Part shown: positions 43,191 to 53,289 of the stretch, piece after piece
How the letters are laid out: each line of letters begins with the position of its first letter
Numbering within the stretch: the first letter of the stretch is position 1
Source of the DNA: Gautieria morchelliformis
Taxonomy: Eukaryota > Basidiomycota > Agaricomycetes > Gomphales > Gomphaceae
Length of the DNA: 64,000 nucleotides
Reading direction: 5' to 3'
Assembly (NCBI GenBank): GCA_015179125.1
Contig: WHVA01000020.1
Span: 248,001-312,000 of the forward strand
Notes under the pieces: model-generated
The model's database searches: none
The model's input: the letters and a program-made list of their open reading frames with translations, nothing else
What the model was told of the DNA's origin: nothing
Position numbers and translations under genes: made by a program

Positions 43191-44363
43191 CCACTGCGCG
43201 TCACAAAATCCGACGCATCTTCCGCTTCCGGTGGAACATGTTCCGCATTTTCGGAAATATCTTCTGCAGTGGGCACTCTGCTTATGTCTGCGAGTGCGAG
43301 GAACTCTGGAAGGAGCTCGAGTTTCTCCTCCGTGGTCATAAGCTGGATGTCAAAGGCTTGGGGGCACTCGCGAGTATAGTGGCCTGGTTGTTGGCATCGG
43401 AAGCAGGTGATAGTTCTGTGGCTTTTTCCATGCATGCGGTCAACATCCATCGGGGCAGGGCCACCCTTTGAGGGAGGGGGGCTAGGGTTCCTAATAGGAG
43501 CAGGTGGAGCAAGCGTCGGAAATATTTTCCATGTGGGAATGAATGCACTTCCCGGTTTTGGCACAGGTGGAGTAGGACGAGCGGAACTGCATGTCATGTT
43601 CCGGTTTGTCTCCACGAAGGCCTCATTTGCTTCCCTGTTCCGGGACACCCTCTGCGCAGCTTGGTACCACCCTTCTGGGTCATCGAAATCCGGAGCTCCA
43701 TCCCCAAGCAGCGCGACTTGGTTCTGGAGTGTCGGATCAAGTCCTCGTCGGAATTTGATGACGATCGCCTTGTCATCGTCATACTCCGCAAGGTCAATGA
43801 GCTCCTGGAAGCAATCGATGTAGTCATAGACCGGGTCCTTGGCCTGGTACCAGCTTGTCCCCTCAAGCTTCGTAAGGGCTGTGAGCTGCTCGTTTTTTTG
43901 GGCAGAACTGGTTGGAAAATGTTTTCTCGAAGGCGTCCCAGTCCCGGAAGTAGTTCCCCTTGCCCTTCGCTTCATGTCGGATCATCTTGTTTGCAAAACG
44001 GGCTGCGCGGTCCAACTTGGAAAAGGACAATGCCCAGTGGATCCGAGCCTGGTCGTTCGGAAAGAGGTCTCCGACAATTGTGAAGTAAATGCTGCATGTG
44101 TTGAAGAATGCATGTCCCTTTTCCCGATCTCCGTCAAAGTCTGTCGGAGTTGCAGGTTTGACCTTTGCTAACTTCGCGGACATCCTCTCTTCCACTGCTT
44201 CCGCTTTTCCGAAATCCGGATCATCCAGCATTTCATTTCCACCAGTTTGTGGAATATCTAACTTAGCCAAAATCGCTTGTAAGGCTGTTTCAATCGCGTC
44301 GGTCTTCATCCGGTTCCACATCAATTCCTCCTCCATATTCCGAAGACGATCGTCCGGATCCAT
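43187..44363 (-). pseudogene. outer gypsy-A gag, one-base insertion
   Basis: Minus-strand gag from MDPDDRLRNMEEEL at 44363 to the stop overlapping pol. The N-terminal half is open across the site where the inner copy has lost a base (about 44070). An extra A in the run near 43900 (CCCAAAAAAACG) shifts the frame after FSNQFCPK. The zinc knuckle is CFRCQQPGHYTRECP. Confidence 0.85.
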
Positions 44364-44550
44364 GTTGGAAGGAGAAATATGGGACGGGATTTCTGGGGTT
44401 GGGAGCTCGACATAAGAAGAGGGGCTGTCGTACGCTGTGTGTGCGGAAGAGGTTGCGATCTCTGAGTCACTGTCTCCAATTCCGAACGCACCTATGGTGA
44501 ATGCAACGCGCAGTACGACCACCGGTCCTCTAGGGGATAGACTTTTCTGC

Positions 44551-45039
44551 TGTAAGGGCAACCCTGGCTGGTTGTGGAGCTCACACTACCACACAACTGA
44601 CAAGGGGAAATCCAAAGTCTGTATAAATGAATAGAGTATATAAGGGAGGGGGTTCTCACCTGACAAGGGGAAATCCAAAGAGAAAAGTCTAAGGACCCCC
44701 AATGTCAGCGAGCCCGTATTATACTACGCTGCACAGCCAGGGACAACACTTGGCACCCGCTGTCAACCCTGCATCTCCCTGACCTCCCTGACCCTTGATC
44801 GACCCTTGATGCCACCTATTATGCGAGTCGCTTGATTTCCGACACTGTTCCGAGAGTGGAAGTCGGAAATTGAGTGGAACTGGCAAAGCGAACAGAACTG
44901 GTGGAAGTTCTCCCAGAAGCAGAATCATTTCCGAAAGCGGAGGCGGAGATGGAATCGGAACCGGAAGCGGAGTCGGAAATGGAGTTGGAACTGGGTGTGG
45001 TGTCAGAACTGGAAATGGAAAACAGGGTGTCCCCTGACA
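44551..45039 (-). repeat. outer gypsy-A 5' LTR
   Basis: 489 bp, reverse orientation (TGTAAGGGCAACCC to GTGTCCCCTGACA on the plus strand). It differs from the inner LTRs by scattered substitutions and small indels. Confidence 0.95.
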
Positions 45040-45044
45040 GGCCT

Positions 45045-45250
45045 CTGGAGGGCACCTAGAGGTGGATGCATGCTCCTTGGAGCGTGCACCACCTTTCCTG
45101 CTCGCTCCCAGTGAGCAGGGCAGCCAGGGTGGGTCCTGGGGCACGCGGATGTCGTTGCATGCCAGGCACGGCATGTGCGACATCTGGCCGGCTCTGGGGA
45201 CCTCTGGAGGGTCCAGAGGTGGATGCACCCTCTAGGGAGTGTGCACCAGT
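45045..45250. repeat. hairpin array, right part
   Basis: Continuation of 24438-25739 beyond the nested elements. Palindromes include 45067-45088 (TGCATGCTCC TT GGAGCGTGCA) and 45097-45119, followed by CTCTGGGGACCTCTGGAG-type and TGCACCCTC/GAGTGTGCA pairs. The degenerate 170-bp unit with AGAGGTGGATGC recurs twice. A further similar palindrome sits at 45720-45743. Confidence 0.75.
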
Positions 45251-46170
45251 TGTCTGGAATTCTGCTAACTGGCGGCATTACATTGAGGCAGGCCAGGCAT
45301 TTTGCCAGGCAATACTGTGCGCTGCACATCTGTCCCATGGTCAGCCAACTCGCGGCACTGAGTTCCTCACCTCCACTTGGAGGAACCTCGCCAACTTCGT
45401 TCGAACACTCATCTTCAGTGATAACCAAGCCATCTTTTGCATGCGTGTTAACAAGAGGGACAGTATAACCGGCCATGCTCAGGTTATGCCTCATTTTCTT
45501 GCCCCTGAACTGACCACGCTCCTCTGTATCTACATTGGCCTTTGTAGGGACGTTGAGATTACCCTCTCACGGTTTCTTTATCCTGACATTGCCAAGGTAT
45601 ATAATATGCACATTTTTGTTGGCCCAAGTGGCAGGTGGACAACTGGTGCCATGAGCAATGTCCTCAAATCATACACGAATGCCCATTTGGGCCATTCGTT
45701 CGGTGTCGCAAACACCGTTCCCGCTTGCTGGGAGCAAGCAGGGTGGCCGGGGCTGCACCTGGGGCGCACAGATGATGCTGCGCTGTGAGGGCAGCTTAGG
45801 CGGGTCCTCCGTGGTCCTGGGGACCTCCTGGGAGTTCCCCAGGGTAGATGTACATGGGTGCGTGCTGTCATCCGTGTGAGCCTGGGGCGGCCTGGAGCAC
45901 GGATGCGTGGCGTGGGCGGTGGAGGCGGCGTCGACGAGTGCAGCATCACGTCACGCATCATGAACAGCGTGGCCAAGCTGGCTGGCCAGCTGCTGGGAGG
46001 CCTGATGGGGCTGGGGGCGCCGTGGCGCATGGATGCATCCCAGAGGGACGCCATCACATTCGTCCATGGCCTTGCAGAGGTTTTGCCAACACTCCTCGCT
46101 GGCCTCTGCCCAGAATCATGCCTTGCTGGGTGTCATCTCGCATGCCTTCACCCAGCGAGCATACCTAAAC
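45250..46170 (+). pseudogene. fragments of a telomere-linked/RecQ-type helicase-like gene
   Basis: Frame 45250-45710 reads like the region that precedes the helicase core in large basidiomycete RecQ-like proteins: QPTRGTEFLTSTWRNLANFV, RTLIFSDNQAIFCMRVNK, MPHFLAPELTTLLCIYIGL and TGAMSNVLKSYTNAHLG. It is followed by hairpin sequence (about 45711-45860) and then another coding-like stretch (SRIMNSVAKLAGQLL, WRMDASQRDAITFVHGLA) ending near 46176. No helicase ATPase motifs are present. The assignment rests on remembered family patterns, so it is tentative. Confidence 0.4.
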
Positions 46171-46216
46171 ACTTGTAACTTTCTTTAACAATATTGGTTT
46201 TACTTCTATGCCTCTA

Positions 46217-46382
46217 TGTTTATCACAAGGGCACGCTGAATTCAACCAGTTTGTGGTAATTCAGATGCTACGTAGTGACGGTGACAGGTAAAGATTAAGC
46301 TGGGGAACTGCCGGGCAGTTCCCATGCACTAGTATACAGTGGGGTCTTGTGGACCCCCCCCTGGTGAATCCACTTCCTTACA
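46217..46382 (+). repeat. repeat family X, uninterrupted copy
   Basis: 166 bp from TGTTTATCACAAGG to CTTCCTTACA. It matches the two outer pieces of 23154-24350 and shows the empty site without the 1,028-bp solo LTR. It directly abuts the inverted DUF6532 copy. Confidence 0.75.
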
Positions 46383-47066
46383 TCTCAGCAGTGTCAGGCC
46401 GCGGGCATCATGGGTGTGGAGGGATTCCCCAGGCAAGTCCACATGTTATTTTTATGTAGTTATTCCATTTATTTATTTTTTAGTTGCAGCGCCGTCTTAA
46501 CCAGTAAACACCCCCTGAGGCAAGTCCCATGTTATTTTTATGTAGTTATGCCACTTATGGATCTTATTTTTTAATTGCAGTGCCCTCATATCCAGCAAAC
46601 ACTCCAGGCAAGTCCTATGTTATTTTTATACAGTCAAGCCTCTTATTGATTTTATTTTTTAGTCTAGTATCCAACATGAGCTTGAGGAACTCACTGTCAG
46701 GCACCAGCCTGAGGTATGTAACGCACAGATAATTTATATTATCTGACCTCTTTTTTTGCTAGGCTCCCCAGCCTTCTGCTCGACCATCAGTTCCCACTGA
46801 AGCCCAGCAGTTGGCCCCCGTCACTCACAGTAAACCCATGAAGCATCATGGCGACCTTGCCACCGAGTTGAAAGTGGTTTGTGCCAGACTCAATCCTTCG
46901 CCTCAGCCTTCACAACGAACTCTCTCCCCTGCGCCATCCACCACTTCGTCCTTGCCAGCTATCTCCAGTATCACTCCTCCACCTTACCCTGCCAGTCCAG
47001 CACCTGCCATCGCCAATTCTCCTGATGAAAACATTACATGGGATGGCAAAATGTTGAGTTATGTTG
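46383..47066 (+). pseudogene. 5' part of a second DUF6532-type gene, inverted copy
   Basis: This reads plus what 22770-21810 reads minus, including the GCAAGT...TTTTTTAG micro-exon units (46430-46680) and the Ser/Pro-rich segment LNPSPQPSQRTLSPAPSTTS and SPDENITWDGKMLS. Homology ends abruptly at about 47066. The conserved C-terminal domain is missing, so it is a truncated copy. Confidence 0.75.
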
Positions 47067-47662
47067 AGTATGTATGTCGTTCCACTGTCTCCCTTTGGCA
47101 TTAGCACAGTACTGACATATTTGCTTTTCTGATTGGTCTCTCTCTCCTGTCGCCATTGCATGTCATCACTACAACCGACGTCATGTACCTACATGCACGC
47201 GCATTTCGCTGATGTCATGAACACCACCACTCCACTCACTCACCTACCTTGGCCGTTGCCCCTCCAGCCTGCTAACCTATATTTCCCATGCCGACCCCCC
47301 CCGGGCCACCGCGCTCACACACCGCCTCATGGGCGCCCTCACATATTTGGTGCCTGCATCCCCCATGGGGACAAGCCGTGTTGGGGGCAGGAGCAGCAGG
47401 AAGGCCACCGCCGCCGATGCAGATGTGGATGCGAATTCTATACTTGCAGCCATTCTCCTCATCATACTTTGATTTTGTTGCTATGCTTTGATGTAGTTAT
47501 AACCTAGCTCAAAGAAAAATATTACAGCATGTTTGCAAGCTGTTGTGATATTGTAGTGAGTCGGCCACTACCACTACAGGAGTAGGGCAAAGGGCATACG
47601 ATTTGAGTGGAGCTCAAATTTCAACTCAATGTTGCCACTAACCACCACAGGACCCAAGCTTC
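47067..47662. other. no gene recognised
   Basis: Short frames only. The end (47585-47640) contains GGGCAAAGGGC and TTTGAGTGGAGCTCAAATTT, which resembles the centre of the palindrome at 22766-23128 and may be an intron of the following transposase gene. Confidence 0.4.
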
Positions 47663-48723
47663 ATGCCCCCAAAGCTTGCAACTGGAGTAGCTACTGAACG
47701 GTGCAAGCACTGTGCTTACTTTTATGCCAGTCTAAATGGCCATCTTGCACAGTCAAAGCAATGTGGAGATAAACACAGAGCTGAACAGGCTGGTATTTAT
47801 GCCTCAGCACTCTATTCCAAATATGGAGCCAGATCATCAGGCTCTCAACCCGCTTATACTCAGCCTGCATTTCAGGCTGCAGAGTCTTCATCTGTGCTTA
47901 GCTGGGAGCCCACAACTCCTGAAAGACCTGGTCCATCCAAGTGACCTCATTTTTTCTCTCCCACTTGTTCTATAGATGGGGACATTATCATGGAACAAAT
48001 TGCCATTCCCCAAGAATTGTCTGGTGCAGAGCCTACTGCTTCTGCTTCAAACAGGGTGCCTCCAACAAATATAGTTCCACCAACAAATGTTGGAATGGAT
48101 ATTTTTGAAGTCAGGCCATTTGCCGATGCATCTACTACTTATGGGAAGGGAGAAACTGCCTTTGAGCATATCAGGCGAAACTGGGAACATTCAGATATTC
48201 CTGAATACCCATTTACTATTTGAGCTGAATGGAGCTTGGTAGAGTGGCTTGGAACCTCAGGGATTTCAAATAGTCAGATGGATAGCTTGCTAAAAACGAA
48301 ATGGGTAATTTGTTGCTCATGGCAACAAAAGTATAGAACTGACATTGTTATGCCATTCTTTCAATTACAGATGCAGGATAATCCACCTTCATTCAAGTCA
48401 GCTAAAGAAATGTGGAAGCGAATTGATGATCATATTGAAGCTGGGCCTGCCTGGCATGTCAAAGAGGTTATCTTTCCTGAGGCACCAAATGAGCCTCAAA
48501 TTCTTTACTATCAGGATATTGTAGAATGCTTGAAATACCTTGAACAGAATCCTGCATTTGATGGCTTTATGAATTATGAGCCTGTCCTATTGCACTCTGA
48601 TTAAGAGCTCAGTGCTGCTTCACATGTATATGGAGACATCAATACTGGAAATGCTTGGCATGAGTTGCTGGTTCCTAGACATTTTCCTGGCATGTATTCG
48701 ATATCTGCGAAAGTGAAAGGAGT
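47663..48723 (+). pseudogene. N-terminal part of a Plavaka-like transposase
   Basis: Plavaka elements are CACTA-like DNA transposons common in mushrooms. The start has a C2H2-like finger CKHCAYFYASLNGHLAQSKQC. An intron-like gap follows, then the family block GETAFEHIRRNWEHSDIPEY PFT, a TGA (48221-48223), EWSLVEWLGTSGISNSQMDS, KSAKEMWKRIDDHIEAGPAW and YYQDIVECLKYLEQNPAFDG. It ends with WHELLVPRHFPG, just before the point where the catalytic domain should begin. A LINE fragment takes over at about 48730. In-frame stops and truncation mean it is inactive. Confidence 0.65.
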
Positions 48724-48730
48724 GTAAGCT

Positions 48731-50031
48731 TCAAATCTCCCTGTTGCATGCATACTCCTCCTTCTGTGTCTGCATCTCGAAGGCAGCCCTCGCCATAGCA
48801 CGGGTCCAGCTGGCATCATTACCTTTGCAGTTCATGCACTTTAGTTTGTCTGTGTCACATTTTTGGCCAGCAGGGCATGGCTGGTCATGGGTGCAGGTGT
48901 GGTCCATGGTAGCGTGAGGTCCTGTGCAGTGGCCACAGCGTGCCTCCCCAGAACACCCCATCGCTCTGTGGCCCCAGTCTTGGCACCTAAACCATTGCAG
49001 AGGTCTCGGGATGTATAGGCTGATGCTGCAGATGATGCCTTCGATTACCAGCCCATTCTCAATCGCTTTGTTAGCTGCAACTTTAGTTTTGTAGCTAATC
49101 ATTAGGGGCCCTCTTCTGGTTCTTTCGCACATGTCTGTGCCATTGAGCCAGGCTAGATTGGCAATCTGGCACCCTTCCTGCATGCTGTGAGGGTTGTCAA
49201 GTTCAAGGGAGTCAATGGTGATGGCAGGGTCATCGGAGTCTGACCAGAAGTCCACTGGCACATTGTGGCAACTACTGCAAAGGACCGCTGTGGCGTTGTG
49301 GCTCTTGGGTCGACATGCCTTACCCATTGGTCCGCATGGGCCCTGGCCTTGCCAGCATCTTCAGCAGTCTTGAAGGTGAGCGTGATGTTCTCAGTAGCTG
49401 ACTTAGAGATCCCCCTGACAGACTGGGCTGTTGGGGGGGGGGGGCAGGATAGGGTTCTGTCCAAAGAAGTTAGTGATAATATCATTACAATACCCTGTTA
49501 TGATTGCAGGCTCCCATTTGAGGAAGGGGGCATCCCTCGAAACATTTTTCATTGAGATGAATATTTGCTTTTCTTACAGCTCTGCCGAAATCTTCTGCCT
49601 TGGTGAGGCAGTCTGATGGGCTGCCCCACCTAGGCCCCTCTTCGCAGCAGCAGCATAGGAGGTGGCGGGGACGGGGTGGGTGAGGCTGTTGGAGATGGCC
49701 TCCTTGATATCCGCAGTTGCCTTCTGAAGGTTGTTATTTGTTGCAAGTCCGTTGACACCGCGTAGGAGGGAGGCTTCACACAGGAGTTGGTGATGGCTAT
49801 GAGCTGTGTGGCACCTTCATTGCCAACGTTCCAGGCATTACCACACTTGAAGTCCCCGAAGGTTTCAAGAGCTGCAGCCAGCGCTGAAATGTCAGTCTTG
49901 TTGTCCTTGTCAATCCCTCTGCTTCTCAGGATGGCTACTGGGTCTCCTGGGTCAGCTGCGGGTGTCGGCGATGGTGTGGGTGAGCAGGAGGGTCTGCTTT
50001 GTGGGATGGTTTGGTTGGGCACCAAAGTCAA
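48731..50031 (-). pseudogene. LINE ORF1 (gag-like, zinc knuckle) fragment
   Basis: Read from 50031: a Pro/Ser-rich N-terminus with SALAAALETFGDFKCGNAWN; then, across a poly-G tract (49430-49443) and frame changes, NITLTFKTAEDAGKARAHAD and a basic stretch. After that come TRRGPLMISYKTKVAANKAI, NGLVIEGI and three zinc-knuckle-like clusters (CQDWGHRAMGCSGEARCGHC, KCMNCKGNDASW). This is typical of ORF1 in Tad1-type LINEs and binds the element RNA. No ORF2 follows; the copy is cut at 48730, where the Plavaka fragment ends. Confidence 0.65.
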
Positions 50032-50590
50032 AGGGGCCTGCGGTTGTGAGCCAGCAGGTGCTCTGGGGATGGTTTAGCGAGTGTATGATAGAAGGATAAC
50101 TTAGCTTTCTTGGGCCTTTTCATGGGTCTGAAGGGCAGAACAAGCCCTTCTGGACCATGGGAAAGTAGGAGAAGGTGGTGGTATGAGTCCAAGAGAGCTC
50201 CAAACATTAGAACGAGTATCCTCTAATCATTATCTAGTGAAGTCTACGGCATCAGTTGCCACATGCGTTTGAACAAAGGAGTGTCACGTGACCCATGAAT
50301 TGCCAGTGAAGCCATATATATAAGTGGTTCGTTCTACACAGTGAGCACCATCCAGACCCATCCCCATGGCCGAGGACACCCGCAACTCTGAGGCTGCCAT
50401 CCCATACACACACACCGGGTGAGGGACTGACAGGCACAGCAGCATGTCCTCTCAAACCCATACAGATGGTCATGATGCATAGTCTTGCATTGGCACTTGG
50501 GCCTGCTGCACCATGGCTTAATTCCACAACAAGATACTTGGTATCACACTAGCTCATGATCAAATGTTTATGAAGGCTATCAAATAGTTC
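50032..50590. other. no gene recognised
   Basis: Probably the 5' region of the LINE fragment plus unassigned sequence. A short plus-strand reading MAEDTRNSEAAIPYTHTG (50367) is too short to judge. Nothing else supported. Confidence 0.35.
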
Positions 50591-50726
50591 TGCTGGGTTT
50601 ACACCCAGTGAGAATCCAACAATATATCACAACGAGGGACAGGTGCACTACACCACACCCAAACCACCCACCATGACTGTTGGAGAGTCCCTGGGTGTGA
50701 GTCCCTGAGGAAAAGCCACCACACCG
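50591..50726 (-). repeat. left remnant of a gypsy-B-like LTR
   Basis: The end GAGGAAAAGCCACCACACCGG matches the LTR motif GAGGAAACGCCACCACACTGG at 58310-58330. The partner half begins at 57647. Further left the match is weak. Confidence 0.5.
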
Positions 50727-51002
50727 GCTGATTAATGGAAAGCTAGTCTGTAGATATGATGGGCAACAAACAAGGTAACCTACCGCGAGGTTACTCGTTT
50801 TCACTGAGGTTTGGGGGAGAGGTTTTTGTCAGCCAAAGACCAAACCGCGGAAGTTGCCGACCAGGCAGGAACTTCCAGTTGCAGGTCCCTAAGGGTGTGC
50901 AACCCACAACAGGTCCATACATGACGTGATTGTGTCAGGAACGAGTCCGAGGCTGACAAGCCTCAAGCACGAGGACATGGCAGGCCATACTACCACCCCT
51001 AA
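50727..51002 (-). repeat. Ngaro B2 repeat
   Basis: About 276 bp, roughly 90% like B1 at 51203-51479. Both contain the hairpin GGTAACCTxCxGCGAGGTTAC. It forms the 3' end of the element. Confidence 0.92.
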
Positions 51003-51036
51003 CGCGCTAGCAATAGAAGAGGGAGTGGAGGGAGGG

Positions 51037-51205
51037 AAGAGAGTTTCGCCTGCAACTGTGCTAGGTAGATGGAGGTGAAGGAAAAGGAATGCTCCGATGA
51101 AGTGTCTTTCTGCTATTTATAGCAAGGGCTTACTTAAGCTTTCTTAATCAGCCTGGTTGGAGCGCTCAGTTTTGCTGTCCTCCACATAGCTGCAACACTC
51201 CAGCT
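51037..51205 (-). repeat. Ngaro A2 repeat
   Basis: About 169 bp; matches A1 at 57478-57646 (shared GGAAAAGGAATGCTCC and AGTGTCTTTCTGCTATTTAT). It lies between B1 and B2. Confidence 0.92.
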
Positions 51206-51479
51206 GATTAATGGAAAGTTAGTCTGTTGATGTGATGGGCGACAAACAAGGTAACCTACTGCGAGGTTACTCATTTTCACTGAGGTTTGGGGGGAGAGGT
51301 TTTTGTCAGCCAAAGACCGAACCGTGGAAGTTGCCGACCAGGTGGGAACTTCCGGTTGCAGGTCCCTGAGGGCGTCAACCCACAACACATCCATACATGA
51401 TGTGATTGTGTCGGGAACGAGTCCGAGGCTGACAAGCCTCAAGTGCAAGGATGTGGCAGGCTATACTACCACCCCTTAA
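51203..51479 (-). repeat. Ngaro B1 repeat
   Basis: About 277 bp; direct repeat of B2. It lies just downstream of the recombinase stop (51586). Confidence 0.92.
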
Positions 51480-51585
51480 TCCAATGCATAGCAGCAGACC
51501 AGGAGTATGGCAGCCGGTACTTGTGCCCCCCAAAGGGGAAGTGCGCACATGGGGAATGGTGGTGATGTGATGTAAACCCTTTACA

Positions 51586-52662
51586 TTAGCTCAAATGAAT
51601 ATTCTGATGTAGCTGTGACATGCGTGAAGTGAGGGAGGATACAGAGTCAAATGATTCACTGATGAAGTTGGGCAGGATCTCTTCGATATGTCTCCAGTAC
51701 AAGAGGAACGCTGTCGAAGGCCATCTGCCTATTCCCATGACGATCCAAGGGTCTATGCCCATAAGCAGCAGGTGAGAAGTGCCACCGATTCTAAAGCTGT
51801 GACCTAAGACGGGTTTGAGAGCGCTGGAGGACCATGACTCATTGCAATGCTCCAAGAACCAGGCCTTAGTCATGGGAGCCCAACCGCCATCAGCAGTTTC
51901 GAAGGGGAAAAGGGGTGCATGCGACGGCACCCTGGCATTGCAACGCATGTGGTGATTGAATGCCACGGATGGGGAACTATGCTCAGTGATGTCTATGAGC
52001 TGCAAGTCATCACCCAGTGTTCTCTTAGTTTTTGTGTAAGGGATGTGGATCATGGTAAATATGTGGCCCTGCTTCACCACACCATGCGTGATGGTGGTAG
52101 AGCGTGACACATGGAATATGGGATCCAAAGCATTACGAGAAGGGATTGTCAGCTCAGCCAAGCGGCAGCAGGACCAGAAGGCAATGGTTGCCACAGAAAA
52201 GATGGCTGAGTCAAAGGAGTTGGTCAAATCTAGACTGTCGCATAAGTGGTTCAGGTGTGCTAATATGACAGGCTCGCGCGCTTTGCGGGAAGAAGCTAAC
52301 AGCGCTGAATTGGCGGCCCCCCTCTTGGCCAGAGCAAGGAGTCTGCCCCCGTGCCAAGGTGCGTCATTCAATTGGTGCCAGTGGTGTAGGCCGGCCAGCC
52401 ATGTTGAGATGCATGACTCGCTGACTGAGCCGGCACCACAGCTAGTGACAAACAAGGACAGGAGCATTTCCGATGCCGGCATGCAAGCAGCTTCAGGTAG
52501 GTTGATTGAGTCACAATACTGATTAAACCTCAGGATGCCGGCACCCCAGCCGCGGCAGGTGCCAGTGACGACTCCATTCACACAAGTTTGGCACATACAC
52601 AATATGTGCTCAGGCGGGAAGGACACATGATAAGTAAGAGACCAATCAATTGAATAAGGCAT
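51586..52662 (-). CDS. Ngaro tyrosine recombinase
   Basis: 358-aa open frame. The enzyme joins the circular element DNA into the genome. The catalytic set is visible: first Arg in CCRLAELTIPSR, then HSFRIGGTS (His-x-x-Arg) and, after GRWPSTAF, the Tyr in LLYWRHIEEIL. The N-terminal half is helical with LSLFVTSCGAGSVSESCIST and WLAGLHHWHQLNDAPWHG, typical of the core-binding domain of DIRS-like recombinases. It is the only complete gene of this element. The start is taken as the first Met of the open frame; a short LTR-like insertion and a minisatellite separate it from RNase H. Confidence 0.88.
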   Translation of the reverse strand: MPYSIDWSLTYHVSFPPEHILCMCQTCVNGVVTGTCRGWGAGILRFNQYCDSINLPEAACMPASEMLLSLFVTSCGAGSVSESCISTWLAGLHHWHQLNDAPWHGGRLLALAKRGAANSALLASSRKAREPVILAHLNHLCDSLDLTNSFDSAIFSVATIAFWSCCRLAELTIPSRNALDPIFHVSRSTTITHGVVKQGHIFTMIHIPYTKTKRTLGDDLQLIDITEHSSPSVAFNHHMRCNARVPSHAPLFPFETADGGWAPMTKAWFLEHCNESWSSSALKPVLGHSFRIGGTSHLLLMGIDPWIVMGIGRWPSTAFLLYWRHIEEILPNFISESFDSVSSLTSRMSQLHQNIHLS

Positions 52663-52697
52663 TAGCCATGAGGTGGCACGATCAGCGGCAAGAACAT

Positions 52698-52990
52698 TAT
52701 AAGGGCAACCTAGGCAGATGCTCTACACTCAAGCGGAGAACTGGCAAAGGGGGATCCAAAGTAAGATAGAGAACTATATACAGGACACAGACATACCTGG
52801 CAAAGGGGGATCCAAAGAGAAAACTAAGGAACCCCTTTACCGCCTAACTACGACTATAAGTAAACTCGGGTATGCTAGCCCAATCACCGAATGCCTGAGT
52901 TACATAAGCAATCACGCCAGTGATAACCTGGACATATAAGGAAGGAATGATGTCAGAAGGGGCCGGAACAGGAAGGGAAATAAATGGAAC
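52698..52990 (-). repeat. diverged gypsy-A-like LTR piece inside the Ngaro element
   Basis: TATAAGGGCAACCTAGG, then two copies of GGCAAAGGGGGATCCAAAG and AACTAAGGAACCCC, parallel the reverse-oriented gypsy-A LTR (TGTAAGGGCAACCC, GACAAGGGGAAATCCAAAG twice, CTAAGGACCCC). It inserted upstream of the recombinase start and its far end is not definable. Confidence 0.6.
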
Positions 52991-53045
52991 ACAAGACAGA
53001 AGGATGCTGAAGGCTAGGAGAAGCTCAGGGGTCACCAACAACATG

Positions 53046-53232
53046 CTGCGATAATGTGCACGCCATGGTAATGTGCACATTGCGATAATGCACCATCAGC
53101 GATAATGCATACTGCGATAATGCATATCGCGATAATGCACACTGCGATAATCCATATCACGATAATGCACCATCAGCAATAATGCATACTGCGAAAATGC
53201 ACACTGTGATAATGCATATCGTGATAAAGCAG
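53046..53232. repeat. minisatellite of about 19 bp
   Basis: Roughly nine imperfect units like TGCATACTGCGATAATGCA lie between RNase H and recombinase of the Ngaro element. The plus strand reads GCGATAATGCAxA over and over. Confidence 0.85.
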
Positions 53233-53289
53233 TGTGTGATTGGTGTTCCCCTGACAAACATGCAGGATGTGGTAAGGGGTGTCGTTGGT

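Larger units (their letters stand above)
25740..45039 (-). mobile_element. outer gypsy-A (chromodomain Ty3/gypsy) copy with two nested insertions
   Basis: Minus-strand element flanked by GGCCT (25735-25739 and 45040-45044). Its 5' LTR is 44551-45039. Its 3' LTR is split into 25740-26179 and 32412-32452 by the inner gypsy-A copy. Its internal region is split at 34312/40921 by gypsy-B. Removing both insertions leaves about 6.4 kb with gag, protease, reverse transcriptase, RNase H, integrase and chromodomain in chromovirus order. Several lesions (see parts) make it inactive. Confidence 0.93.
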
